64,000 bases of DNA from Endomychus coccineus (lineage: Eukaryota > Arthropoda > Insecta > Coleoptera > Endomychidae). Positions 52,433-63,494 of the stretch are shown one piece after another; position 1 is the first letter of the stretch, and every line of letters starts with the position of its first letter. The notes under the pieces were generated by a model. The model saw only the letters and a program-made list of their open reading frames with translations. It ran no database searches and was not told where the DNA came from. The stretch lies in NCBI GenBank assembly GCA_958510875.1, contig OY294067.1:29624912-29688911 (forward strand), given 5' to 3'. The translations under genes were made by a program, and so were the position numbers.

Positions 52433-53704
52433 CCCATATATTTGTAACATGATTTAGTTTACACTTTCACCCTTTTTCGACTTAGAACTAAAATTCATCT
52501 AAAGTACTTTTTAACTGCAGCCATTATCAAAGTCAAAGACATATATTTACATTCGAATCATTCCCAAAATTGTCCAACTTTTATCTTTGTTAGATTGGTA
52601 CTATCGCAATTTTTGCGTATAATAGGTAACATATACTAACTAGTTCATTGCTTGCATGTCCACAATGGTAATTATTTCACTATGATATCTATTTCTAAAA
52701 TTTTAAATAAATTACTTGCACTTATCTTTATGTGCAAACATTATTTTTAATCACCACATTCTTCAGTACCTTATTGGATATAGAAATAATATTACACATA
52801 CACAAAACCAATAACAGGAAAGCGATGAATTATTAAAATTGTTCTATAGTTAGGAGTTAATGTCCCCCTAGTCAAATAAAAGTTTGTCAGACCTCAACAC
52901 TATTTAAATTGAAGCAATTAATTCCTTAAATGATAATTAAATATGTAATTTAAGTAGCTTTTTCAGAAGTGTCTTCCTCTTGAATGAAATTAGAATCTCT
53001 CATGAATGTAATTAGAATCGTTTCTATTTAAATAAATGTTATTATTATTATTATATAATACCCACGCCGAAAATAACAATGGAAATAATCACTTACCTTG
53101 AAAGCTTCACGTATGCCATTGATATGGAAAATGAAACCATCCATTTTTAAGGAAAACAGAAGATAAAATTTACCTGAAAAAGAATAGCGACATTTTACAA
53201 CTGTATTTGGAACCACTTCTAAGAATCAAACGACTTAGAAGAAATTATAAAGTTAATTGAAACAAATATGAAAAAAATGGAGCATGATTGATATATAAAA
53301 TATAAGTACCGATACAAATTGAAAACATATTTGATTGTTATAAAAAATTCCTATATCTATAAATAGACAAATTTTAATTTAATTATTATATCTTAAGATA
53401 TATTGTGCATTTATGTCATTAAAATTTTTTTATTTTTTTTGATTGGTACTCAACCTAAATTAGTCATAAATATATAAATAAATTGTGCTATAACTATATA
53501 GTAAGTATAATTTGATATATTCTTTTACTATATGGAAATGCTCATATCTACCCATAAACAAGGTCTAACCTCCATGGGATATGTGAGTTTATTCTATATA
53601 CTCTAATGACTATGTACTATAACTACTTTACTGTAATAATTATCTGAATAAACTATTATTATTATTATTTGAATGGAGCTGTTCGTTAGTTTGTGCTATT
53701 TTAT
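52433..53704. other. AT-rich stretch with a possible LINE 3' tail
   Basis: CTGAATAAACTATTATTATT at 53649-53668 is like the 3' end of the LINE at 4-8 kb (CTGGTAAATAAACATTATTA), so a short LINE 3' end may lie here in plus orientation. Another (TTA)n run is at 53037-53054. No coding signal. Confidence 0.4.
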
Positions 53705-53790
53705 TTTCACAGATAAAAACAAGAAATGTTACTTTGTTAAATATCACTTTGATTTGAAAAATATTGTCTCAAACTTGGACATAAGTCTAT
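53705..53790. repeat. Inverted-repeat flank and PLE-A RT scrap
   Basis: CAGATAAAAACAAGAAATGT at 53711-53730 is mirrored at 55335-55356. 53750-53785, read on the minus strand, gives MSKFETIFFKS, the same as MSNFETIFFKS in the PLE-A RT at 28.9 kb. Confidence 0.5.
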
Positions 53791-53834
53791 TGATAAAAAA
53801 TAATCACCCTTATCCACTAAAAATGCTATTAAAG

Positions 53835-53878
53835 TATTGAGAACCTTTATGTTACGAAGTAGCCATCATCAGAGTAAA
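53835..53878 (-). ncRNA. Hammerhead-like motif (PLE-B), decayed
   Basis: Minus strand CTGATGA followed by GGCTAC-TTC-GTAAC and ATAAAGGTTCTC. GAAA has become ATAAA, so probably inactive. Confidence 0.5.
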
Positions 53879-53892
53879 GTAAATTAGAAATC

Positions 53893-54965
53893 AAAATTGA
53901 AAGATTTCAAACTTGAATCTGATGATACTCTCGTTTCATTTGATGTTGTTTCACTATTTACAAATACTCCAATGCCTGAGTCGATAAACATTCGAAAGAA
54001 ATGGCTTTCAAATGTTAATATCCCCGATAGAAACTTCACAGAATACGTGCTACTATAAACAAACAAGCGGATGTGCAATGGGCAATCCACTTTCTCCTTT
54101 TTTGGCCAATATTTTTCTGAGCGAACTTGAAACCTGCTTAAAATCAAAAGTTTGGTATAGATATGATGACGACATTTTCTTCGATTACAAATAAAGATTT
54201 TGATTTACATGGCTTTTTGAACACGCTTAATTGACAATCTGATTCACTGTCGAATTAGAAACAGATAATCAGCCTCCTTTCCTTGATATTAACATTATAG
54301 AAGATGATAATCACTTGGATTTCGACATATATAGAAAACCCAATCAAACAAATAGGTATACCACGGCGGTTTCAGCTACACCATTTAGATATAAAATAGC
54401 TCCGTTTAATAGTCTAGTTCATGAATTATTGAATGGCTCTTTGAGCTAGCAAAATTATAACAACGAAGTTGAGAAACTTCAGCAAATTGCGTTGGAAAAT
54501 GGCTACCACTAATCTTTGATCAATAATTTAATTTCTAAACAAAAAGGAAATTGGATCGTAGCCAACTAACCAAATTAGAGCCATTACCTTTAAATACTTC
54601 AATAAGATTCAAAAGTTCCAATTATCATTCTTCAGTAATTTATAAATTCCATAGTTTGTTTTCTAAGTTTGCAATACACCAGCTTCTAGATGTAAGAACA
54701 AGCTAAAATACCGTTTAGTCAAAACCTTTCCGGTTTCGACTAATCCGCAATTTACAAAATCAATTGTGAGTCTTGTTCAAAATCCTATGAGGGTCAAACT
54801 AGAAGGAACATTCTGCCCATATAAAGAAAAATAATGGGGAAAATCAGCGGTAGCCAAACATATTTTGAATACAGGTCACACCATTTCTCAAGAAAGCTTA
54901 TCACTTTTAAAATACAGTGCAGACAAATATCTAGGTAATTTAGAAGCAATTTATTAAATTCCGAT
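53893..54965 (+). pseudogene. PLE-B reverse transcriptase and endonuclease
   Basis: Plus-strand frames read LKDFKLESDDTLVSFDVVSL (first catalytic Asp), [20 protein letters not shown], then [40 protein letters not shown] (catalytic Y-V-D-D, here YDDD), ETDNQPPFLDINIIEDDNHL, FDIYRKPNQTNRYTTAVSAT, PFRYKIAPFNSLVHELLN, and at the end KSAVAKHILNTGHTISQESL and LLKYSADKYLGNLEAIY. This covers most of a Penelope RT plus the end of its GIY-YIG domain; the GIY-YIG core itself is badly damaged. At least eight stops or shifts. Confidence 0.85.
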
Positions 54966-55050
54966 TTATCTCCAGCTGAGGGTAACCCATTGTTTACATT
55001 ATTATCCCCAAATAGTATTTAAATAGGCACTTTTTGTTTTCTAATCTAGT

Positions 55051-55095
55051 TTACTCTGATGATGGCTACTTGGTAGCCGAAAAGCCTCAGTACTT
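55051..55095 (+). ncRNA. Hammerhead-like motif (PLE-B)
   Basis: TTACT, CTGATGA, GGCTAC-TTG-GTAGCC, GAAA, AGCCTC, AGTA. The catalytic core is intact, but stem III is altered from AGG-T-CCT. Confidence 0.6.
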
Positions 55096-55209
55096 TAATA
55101 ATGTTTTTTAGTGGATAAGGGTGATTATTTCATATCAATAATGTTATAATATATCCATAGTTATTCAAAATGAAGTTTTAAAACTATTTGAACTTATATC
55201 AGAAAAGAT

Positions 55210-55360
55210 TTAGGAAATTCCACTTTGTTCACCCTGTTTTAAATTCCACGTAATACAATCCTTACAACATAGTTAATCTCAAAATTGCAATAAACTTTCT
55301 TTTAAATAAAGTGATTTTTAACAAAGGAAAATTTCTTGTTTTTATCTGTAACAATATTTA
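55210..55360. repeat. Dispersed repeat shared with 21020-21300
   Basis: Reverse complement of the repeat at 21020-21300, including AAATTCCACGTAATACAATC. Its outer end mirrors 53705-53745 on the other side of the PLE-B copy. Confidence 0.55.
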
Positions 55361-56124
55361 TATTATAGTAGTTCTTAGATAGTACAATGATCCTCAAAAA
55401 CGGTTAGACGGGAAATTAATGAGCGAATCAAATAAAATTGAGATGAATGCATTCAGACTGGATGAATTTAACTAAGATGAAAATATAAATATTCAAAAAT
55501 TAAATAAATATACGTTTAAATACGTGTAACGCAAGAACGTTTATGAACGACACATAAATACAAGTAAGCATCATAAACATAATATACAATATACAAATAA
55601 AAGTACGCCTGTTCTAAACTAAATATCATCATAAGAATATGTAAGCTATTTTTAGAGGAAACTAATGGGTTGAAAACGTATAAATCTAACCTTAGCCATT
55701 AATGAGCTATATTTTATGATTCGTTAAGAAGGCAGTAATCTCAATCCAAAGAGGCAGAATTCAATGGAGAGTGATAACATCTGTCATTCTAAAGAAAATA
55801 CTCAAATTATTAACCCATCAGAATTTGTATCTGAAACTGAGATGCATGGCAGGTGATAGACCGCCAGGTCACCATAACTGTCATTGGAACTGTTAATAGG
55901 CCGATGTCGACTGGGGTACGCCTAGTTATTAAGAGTGCTTTAAAAGACTAAGGAAAAGATCACTTTGGTATAGGTCTAACTGATCATTTAGGATATCATT
56001 ATAGGGGTTTTGGACACCATTATAAATCTATCAATAACGGTTTTTCGGTAGTTAACAAAATTAATTATCGCAAACCACAACAATTAACTTATTATAATAT
56101 CCTACCCGTATATAAAATAGATAA
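55361..56124. other. Gene-free stretch
   Basis: AT-rich; nothing recognised. Confidence 0.5.
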
Positions 56125-56269
56125 ATGTATTTTGGTTCCGTAAGCGAAAATATTGCAAGTATTTTATCGCACCATAATTTTAAAATCAATTTCAAACCAC
56201 TTAATAAACTCAGCCACCTTATACATAATATTATTAATCCATATTGTGATGTTGAATTAAGCATTATTA
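56125..56269 (+). pseudogene. Possible PLE linker relic
   Basis: MYFGSVSENIASILSHHNFK then INFKPLNKLSHLIHN. S-E-x-I-A-x-I-L...I-x-F-K-P-x-x-K-L is the linker between RT and nuclease in Penelope-like elements. Interrupted by the hAT MITE at 56270; no clear nuclease follows. Confidence 0.35.
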
Positions 56270-56525
56270 CAGTGACGTGCAAAGGCATGTTGTTCTGGTG
56301 TTGCAAAAAAATATAAGTTTATATACATTATGTAAGCAAAAAAATATGTACTGGTATGATGGTTATTAAAATGAAAAAAACCGTTCTCAAAATTTTGTTG
56401 ACCAGGGTGACTAAGAAATTTTGTTCGTTTTATAATTAATTCAAAATTTTGTTGAATGATCAATGTTTCTTAGGTAAATTGGGGTTGCAAATCCAACCTT
56501 TGCAACCCCTGTTTGCACGCCACTG
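56270..56525. mobile_element. 256-bp hAT-type MITE with 8-bp target duplication
   Basis: Begins CAGTGACGTGCAAAGGCATG and ends in the complement of CAGTGGCGTGCAAACAGGGG. CATTATTA lies directly outside both ends (56262-56269 and 56526-56533). CAGTGGCG-type ends plus an 8-bp duplication fit hAT. TTGCAA runs repeat just inside both ends. No coding capacity. Confidence 0.85.
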
Positions 56526-57386
56526 CATTATTACTTATAGAAATTCAAAATACTCGATTATTAAAATCTTCAAGTCGACTTTCGGTAATCTCAGTAACAC
56601 TATTTTAGTACGATGATGTTTCTGAAGAAAATATTAGTTCTGCAGTAGGAATCAAACCTGCCAGGAATGACCGACAATACCAGCTTCGAAGATCCATGTT
56701 TCGTCGACATCGTACTTACACCTTCATTTTTCAGTTTAATATATTGATGTAAAAACATGTACATGTTTCGCAGTTCACACAGCATACGACGTAAATGTAC
56801 GTACAATTGAATTTTAAGAAGAATGATTATTGTTTCTGTACTTTTGAAGTTTAATTTTTCACAACGAATTATGGAATGTCAGTCAACAGGGGCTATCGAG
56901 TCAATTTAACAAATTAGGAATAGCAGATTTTAAATGATTCAATTAGCCAACCACTGAAACTCCCACGACTGAGCAGCCTGTATATTGAATAATTGAAAAC
57001 ATTGAATCTGACAAATTGAATTCAAACAGAGGAAAAAGAAGTGAAGTAAGTCAATTGAGCAGTCAACCATTAAACGGTCTGTGTATTGAGAATTGAATGT
57101 CTTTCTGTGAAATGAGATCAAAATACCAAATTAATATAATGCATCATGTTTTATTTACTTATTATATCGAGAGGTCTGTTATTGTGAACAATTGAACATA
57201 TAATTTGAAAAGCGGTTCAAATTTAGAAATAGCAGATTTTGAATGATTCAAATAGCCAACCACTGAAACTTCCACGACTGATCAGCCTGTATATTGAAAA
57301 CATTGAATCTGATAAATTGAGTTCAAAAAGAGGAAAAAGAAGTGAAGTAAGTCAATAAGGAACATTTTTGATCTTTTAGACTTAAT
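56526..57386. repeat. Non-coding stretch with a direct repeat of about 135 bp
   Basis: 56918-57056 and 57226-57356 are direct repeats (AATAGCAGATTTTAAATGAT ... GAGGAAAAAGAAGTGAAGTA), about 300 bp apart and over 85 percent alike by eye. No coding signal. Confidence 0.7.
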
Positions 57387-57620
57387 AAAACAGATTCATC
57401 TTTCTCTAACCATATTTTAGAAACAGGACACACTTTTCCAAATTAACGTGAAGTTAAAATTTTACATAACCAGAGTACAGGTTTTAAATTAAACACACTA
57501 GAATCAATAGAAATTTTCAAAGGTTTTAAAAATAATGACAATAAAATTTCAAACGATCAGTTAGATGTGTTCTACAGCATTCTTTTTGATGTCTTGATAA
57601 CGTAATATTTCCCATAATCC
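57387..57620 (+). pseudogene. PLE endonuclease tail, a further family
   Basis: The plus strand reads HILETGHTFPN, stop, REVKILHNQSTGFKLNTLES and IEIFKGFKNNDNKISNDQL. H-x-x-x-x-x-H-x-x-x ... V-K-I-L-H ... G-x-K-L-N-x-L-E-S-x-E-I is the C-terminal part of Penelope-type GIY-YIG proteins, where the Glu of LES(L/I)EI is the catalytic Glu. It differs from PLE-A, B and C. One stop. Confidence 0.55.
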
Positions 57621-57785
57621 TCTTGTGCCTTCCTAGTATACCGCATTGAAAATTCATTGTTACAATATTAACCCTACCTCATTATCCAATTTCAATTATA
57701 CTATTCTAACAATGTATTTCCCCAACCGGAACCCCACTTGCACTTGTTACTGCGTCTTATATTGTACCATAAATAGCCAAGATTA

Positions 57786-57842
57786 TTTATATTTTCATAC
57801 ATTACTATCGTTTGAAGATGACACGCTAGTGTCGAAACAGTA
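57786..57842 (+). mobile_element. Possible terminus of that PLE
   Basis: TCGTTTGAAGATGACACGCT then AGTGTCGAAACAGTAG. Stem GACAC-GCTA-GTGTC followed by GAAAC mimics the stem II-GAAA layout of the other PLE ends, but CTGATGA is replaced by GAAGATGA. Confidence 0.4.
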
Positions 57843-60031
57843 GTCACGATTTGTTTCTATAATATATGTGATAAAAACAAAGTAAAAGTGTTTTATTTTA
57901 TTTTATCAATATGATAAATTATCACATAGTAATAGCTTCCATCATTGAATCATTGAACCAAATATGACGTCATTTCTTTGTTTGGGCGAACAATGTTTAT
58001 CATCGTTATTCAGAAGAAAAGTTCAACCACCCATCATGGAATAATATTTTACGATACGACATTTCTTTTATCCAAGATGAAACATGAAACCTAACATTTT
58101 CCGTTTTGATTTTATGGGGTATTAAACCAAGAAACAACTCATTCAAACTCTAATATCAGAGAACTGGTATGTTGTTGAAGGAATGGCGCTGCAACACTCC
58201 ATAATTCTAAACTCATTGAACTCGGTAAATACATAATATGTCATAGGTTATTGTTTATTACCAATTTAATATTGGTGTCGAATATCAGTCAGGACAGTTA
58301 CAAATCTAGCTCATTGTTTAGAAATACCAGAGCATATAGACATACATATTTGCTGTTTGTTATGTCTGCCTTTAGTAATCTCGACTTTAGTTTATGTCGA
58401 ATCAAACGAAAAATAGAATAGATGAATATTTATGGCTCATGTGATTTCTAGTTCTTTCCTTTACTACCCTTAGCTTATTAACTGACACATACTGGTAACT
58501 TTATTACTCTGGGCCAATATTGTTGAAGGACTTTATTTAATTTTAGTTTTAATTTAGCCCCTAAAGCATTTTTTTGTGAACAGGCATTCACCTCAAAAAG
58601 TACACTCAGAAAAAAATTATCTTTTGGCTGTAGAAAAGCAATACATTTTTTCCGAAGAAACCAACCCGGGCACAAAATTTCTAAATTACTTTCTGAATCA
58701 AATGCAGAAACTGGAAGGTTTGGCCTTTTTTAGTGCTTTATTTCCTCGACTACTATGGCAGTAATGAGAAAAATATTCTTCTACATTATAGAACGTGGTG
58801 ATTAACCCGATTAAAAACCCCTTGAAGTATTGGTTTGCGATTGGAGCATTTGCGATGGTATATTTTCATCCATTTTCTGCATTGTACAGCATCCGGACCG
58901 CTGAAAGAGATGCCCAACCAGTTGTTACTATTATAGTGAGACTGAAGGGTGAGGGTGCTAATGATACCAATGAGATATGAGATCGTGTAAGAATGCACGA
59001 TTCCGGCAAAACAACAAACAAGAACCCTCACGAAATACGTTTCAGTTTATAATTCTTGCAATATTTAAAGGTCTTAAAGTCTCAACTATTATTATTGCCC
59101 TACCGTTTTTCTATCTTGAGTTGACAAGAGGGTTGATGAACAGCTGTAGTGATGTTAATAAAAATATAGGTAAGTCCATTATATTAGGAAGCTGGAATCA
59201 ACATTTTGCCCTGCTTCAATATTGATTAAATTTTAAATATACAATAATCCATAATAATGTATCAATAGATATTAGATCGATTATCATCATTTTGTTTAGT
59301 TCACTTGTTTTGGTGTAATGTTTGTAAGTATCTAATAGTACGTTCGAAAAGAGGAAAAGTGTTTTGGCGTAACCTACATGTTACGAGCTTGATTTTTGTG
59401 AAAAAGTGAATACCGAAAACCGCATATCGATATATTGAACTGTTTAAAAGATGCAGGGGGTAGTTTTCAATTTTGTGCATTTTTTACTCATCCCCGTAAC
59501 TTATTTATTTATTAGTATTTTGGTTTCTGTAAAAACATTCTTCGAGGCACTTTTTTAAAAGAAACCCAATAGTAACTCCAGTTTTCTCATAAAAAAAATG
59601 GTTTTGAATCTATGACTTATAGATTTGTTTTTGAAATAAATTTCTCTTTCCAAATATGTATCATACTTGCTACTTTTCTTTTTAACGTTTTATTTTATTG
59701 CTGTTTTTAAAATACTTGAAAAATAAAACAAAATAACCTTATGTAATGTAATTATTGTCTATTTTTTAGTAATTTATTCGTGAATGGATGGATTTAGACC
59801 AAACTCAATTAAAAACTAGAAAAGTAAAGATTAAATTAAACAATACAAAATAACAAGAGCAAACACTATAACCTCAAAATTAAATTATTAAAATTATTTA
59901 CAGCATGTGTTCAAATTGAGCACCATTTAAATCGAAGCATAAACGACTTCGCTTCCTGACATGATTAACAGCATTGATTAATTGTAAAAAATACAACTAT
60001 GGTTCATAAACAAGAATGAAAGTTACGAATA
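57843..60031. other. Gene-free stretch
   Basis: Several open frames of 60-80 residues (for example 58795-58980, 58977-59225) without any family resemblance. AT-rich elsewhere. Confidence 0.45.
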
Positions 60032-60033
60032 TA

Positions 60034-62127
60034 CAGGTGTCCCAAAATTGCTGAGAAATAAAACTACCACTTATTGTAGAGGTGAAAATAAGTCGATTGA
60101 ACCCAATTTAAATAGTAACAAAATGTACTATTTGTCCGTGAGGAGAGTAGAAAGTTCACTTAAAAAAATCACATTTTTGCTCGCTACTCACAAATGCGTG
60201 GAACAAATTGGATGAAATTTTGCAAAAGTGCATTGCAGAAAGTTACCCTACTATCAGTAAACAAAGAAATTCAAAGGAAATTGTAGAAGGGTAAAACCAT
60301 CCTCACCCCTCTGATATTTTTTTTATAATGTTATTAGGGGTGGTAATATGGTTCTAAGATTCTGTATTTCACATAGTTAAGGAAGATAGAAATGTTTTTT
60401 CAAACACTGATAACTGATATTCTCAGAACAAGTTTAATAAAATTGTAGTACAAAATTTAGTTGGCCGTGTACAACTCATGATTTTGACAAGAAATAAGTT
60501 CATAAGTGTCCCAGTTTATTGTTGACAGTAGATGTTCCAATAATTTGTTCACTTTTAGTTGCTTTTGTATTGTTTTTTTCCCAATTACTGTTATTACTTA
60601 ATTACTATTACTGTTATTGTTCCTTTTAATTGGTAGCTATTAAATATGGATTTCCTTTTTAATAAGCAGGTCGATATGCTTTTAGTTCTTAGATTCTTTC
60701 AAGGTAACTGCCTCAAGAGGGTATCCAAATCGGAGAATTCCAAATCACAAAACTTGAATTGAAAGACGTCTTCGAGAAACAGGGCGGTTTAAGCCTCAAC
60801 AATAATCCGACAACTTGCCTTCTTTGACCATATTCTACTCAATATTGATAATAATCCAGTTCAGACCTACATATTTCCAAATGATGTAATTAGCTCTATT
60901 GATTACAGTTCAACTGTCGAAAATGCAGCTATGATTTGTAACATAACATTAGTGGTAAACATACCTAGTAAAAAAAGTTTTGTTTATTTCATGTCTCAAT
61001 AATTATGATATTATTAACCTATAAGTCACAGTAAATATGGAATTCAATTAAAACCATCGATCAGTCGTTTTAAAAGCTGCTGCTAAAAGGATCTTCATAT
61101 ATGCAAAATGGAAAAACATAGCAACAGACATTATCAACGAGAATTAAAAATTAATGTCTGGGTCGGAATTATTGTCAATTTTATGGTTGGAGCGTTCGGA
61201 TTGCCTGATCGTCTGGATGGCGCTAGTTGCCGTAGTTTCCTTCAAGAAATTTTGCTTGCCCCTTAATTTGCGTCAAAACATGTTCTTCATGCATGACGGT
61301 GTACCACCCCATTTTGCACTTGCCGTAAGAAAATATCTTAATCAAGAATTTCCTGATAGATGGATTGGTAAATGACAAGAAGCACCTACTCAGTGGCCTC
61401 CGCGATCTCCAGACTTGAATCCTTGCGACTTCTTCATCTGGGGAGCGTTGAAAATACAAGTATACAAGGTTCAAATTGATAATTCCGAACAACTGTGGGA
61501 CATAATTAAAAATGCTGTAAAGGCATTACGAGAAAACGACGTTGTGTTAAGAAGGGTGCATTTCAATCTTTTACGCCGAATTGATCTTTGCATTGATGAA
61601 GGTGGAGGTCACATTGAACATCTGCTATAGAAAAGTTTTGTCTTTGTGTTCACTAAATTTTGAACCACAATTTTATTAAGCTTGTGTTAAGAATATCAGT
61701 TATCAGTTTTTGAGAAAACATTTTTTTCGTTCTAAACTATGCGGAATACGGAATTTTCATAAGAGATAAAGAATGAAGATAATGAATAAGCCTTTCTGCT
61801 TAAGAAATCTTAGAACCATACTATCACCCCTAATAAAATTATTTTAAAAAATCAGAGGGATGAGGGTGGTTTTACCCTTCTACAATTTCCTTTGAGTTTC
61901 TTTGGTTCCTGAAAGTAGGGTAAGTTTCTATAATGCACTTTTGCAAAAATTTCATCTATTTGTTCCACGTATTTGTGAATAGCTCACAAAAATGTGATTT
62001 TTCAAGTGAACTTTCAACTCTCCTCACGGACAAACGGTTTTTACTTATATAAATTGGGTTCGATCGACTTATTTTGAGCTCTACTATGAGTGGTAGTTTT
62101 ATTTCCCAGCAATTTTGGGACATCCTG
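60034..62127 (+). mobile_element. mariner-superfamily element with TIRs of over 400 bp
   Basis: The ends read CAGG(T/AT)GTCCCAAAATTG inward, flanked by TA on both sides (60032-60033, 62128-62129). The left TIR, 60034 to about 60462, matches the right TIR, about 61652-62127, over its length with an insertion in the right arm. Between them is a transposase relic. Long TIRs of this size are unusual for the superfamily, where 20-30 bp is common. Confidence 0.85.
61110..61628 (+). pseudogene. mariner-superfamily transposase relic
   Basis: The plus strand reads RHYQRELKINVWVGIIVNFM, then after a shift LNLRQNMFFMHDGVPPHFAL (catalytic Asp), VRKYLNQEFPDRWIGK, a stop, PTQWPPRSPDLNPCDFFIWG (catalytic Asp) and IDLCIDEGGGHIEHLL at the end. 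The spacing between the Asp of HDG and the Asp of SPD is 38 residues, larger than the 34 of classical mariners. The N-terminal half and first Asp are not recognisable. W-F-M-H-D-G-A-P-P-H-F ... G-G-H-F-E-H-L-L is a common arthropod pattern. One stop and one shift. Confidence 0.8.
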
Positions 62128-62129
62128 TA

Positions 62130-63010
62130 TAGAGAATGCAGTTACTAAATAAAATTTGACCAAAGAAATGGACATAGACGTTTTTTATGAAGAATTTATC
62201 TTGCTGAAATTATTGAAGTAATTACTGAAAATGAAGTTATACAGAAATGACGATCTAAATAAAAAATGTTGTTCAACCAAGACATGCAAGTGATTGATCG
62301 CTTAGGCAATACACATTTTATATTATGCTTTTTTGTTTATCAATTAATTTTTAAAAGTAATTATTTAAAATTCCGATTTGTTGAAATACGAATCTGGCAA
62401 ATTTATAGGAATTTCTAGTTTCTTTCTTCACCTAAATTGTTTATCAATCTACACTTGTGATAATAGAAATCATAATTGATAATAGAAATCATAATTGACG
62501 TTTTGGTTGCAGGTTCCCTTATTATTATTTCAAACGAAACAGTCCGTATTCGAATTTCTTGTTTAAGTGTATAAATTATGTAATCTTGCACCATGTGTTA
62601 ATTGAAATTATACTATTATTTTCAATCTAAATATTGATTTTTACTGTTATTTTTACTACTATAGTAGCGTAAGAATTGATGTAGTTGTATGTCTTCCATA
62701 CGCACTTGGTGTGGGTTGTTTGTCAAAGTTCCCCGCCCCCCAAATTAGTATAACTTAAACCTACTGGTGTTAATTGTTACGAACATCTGGATAGACCTAA
62801 TGTTTGTGAAGTTAGTATATTAAAACTCTACCAAGACATTCCGATGTGCTATTTCTACCATATGTGAGGTATTAGATTAAATTATTACTATTTAGTAGAA
62901 TATTTAGGTCATCAAATATATCTTATGGTAATACCTTAGCCTTGTAATAAACCAAGATTTTTCCGAGGCCTCAACTTAGTTTTCTTCTAGTTTCAGTTTT
63001 TTACTGAATT
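62130..63010. other. AT-rich gene-free stretch
   Basis: A 22-bp sequence (GATAATAGAAATCATAATT) is duplicated at about 62458-62500. Nothing else. Confidence 0.5.
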
Positions 63011-63064
63011 ATATTTAAATTATTGGGAAATAGTTCACACTAACACATATGCTTATTATTTTCG

Positions 63065-63106
63065 TCATTCCTTACATTTCGGTTTCAGGACCATCATCAG
63101 AAGATG
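63065..63106 (-). ncRNA. Hammerhead-like motif (PLE-A)
   Basis: Minus strand ATCTT, CTGATGA, GGTC-CTGA-AACC, GAAA, then TGTAAGGAATGACG. Core present, but stems I and III are poorly paired. Confidence 0.5.
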
Positions 63107-63494
63107 TATTATGTCTAAAACGGGATTTCTTGAAACTAATTGTATCAGTACAAAGCGTACTTATAGCAATTAAAACTGTCAACGTCGACGAAACGAACAA
63201 AAACACGAATAATCGAAATTGTAACGCACTAACGTTTTAAGTATATGAATATGTATCAAGAATCCACTGCTTAGCAATTTTCTCATAATATACGAACTCA
63301 TGTCAATGAAAGTTAGTATACGACTGAAACCAAAAAATATAACGCTCAAGTATCCACTTTCGAACCAGATGTTCAAGATTTATGAGGTAATAGAAGAAGG
63401 TTATCAGACCTTATTAGAAATATTGCTATTTTAGCATTCTACCTAAAATATACTTTTAAAATTATCAAGACGCATGTGGGAATTTGAAAGGATT

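Larger units (their letters stand above)
53785..55145 (+). mobile_element. PLE-B copy with inverted termini
   Basis: The left end (53790-53885) is the PLE-B terminus in minus orientation and the right end (55045-55145) is the same terminus in plus orientation, with RT and nuclease between. Same arrangement as the PLE-A copy at 35360-36425. Confidence 0.85.

Noticed and set aside
58576..59225. Three overlapping open frames of 60-80 residues
   Set aside because: No domain, no consistent codon use, and frames overlap in different phases; likely chance.
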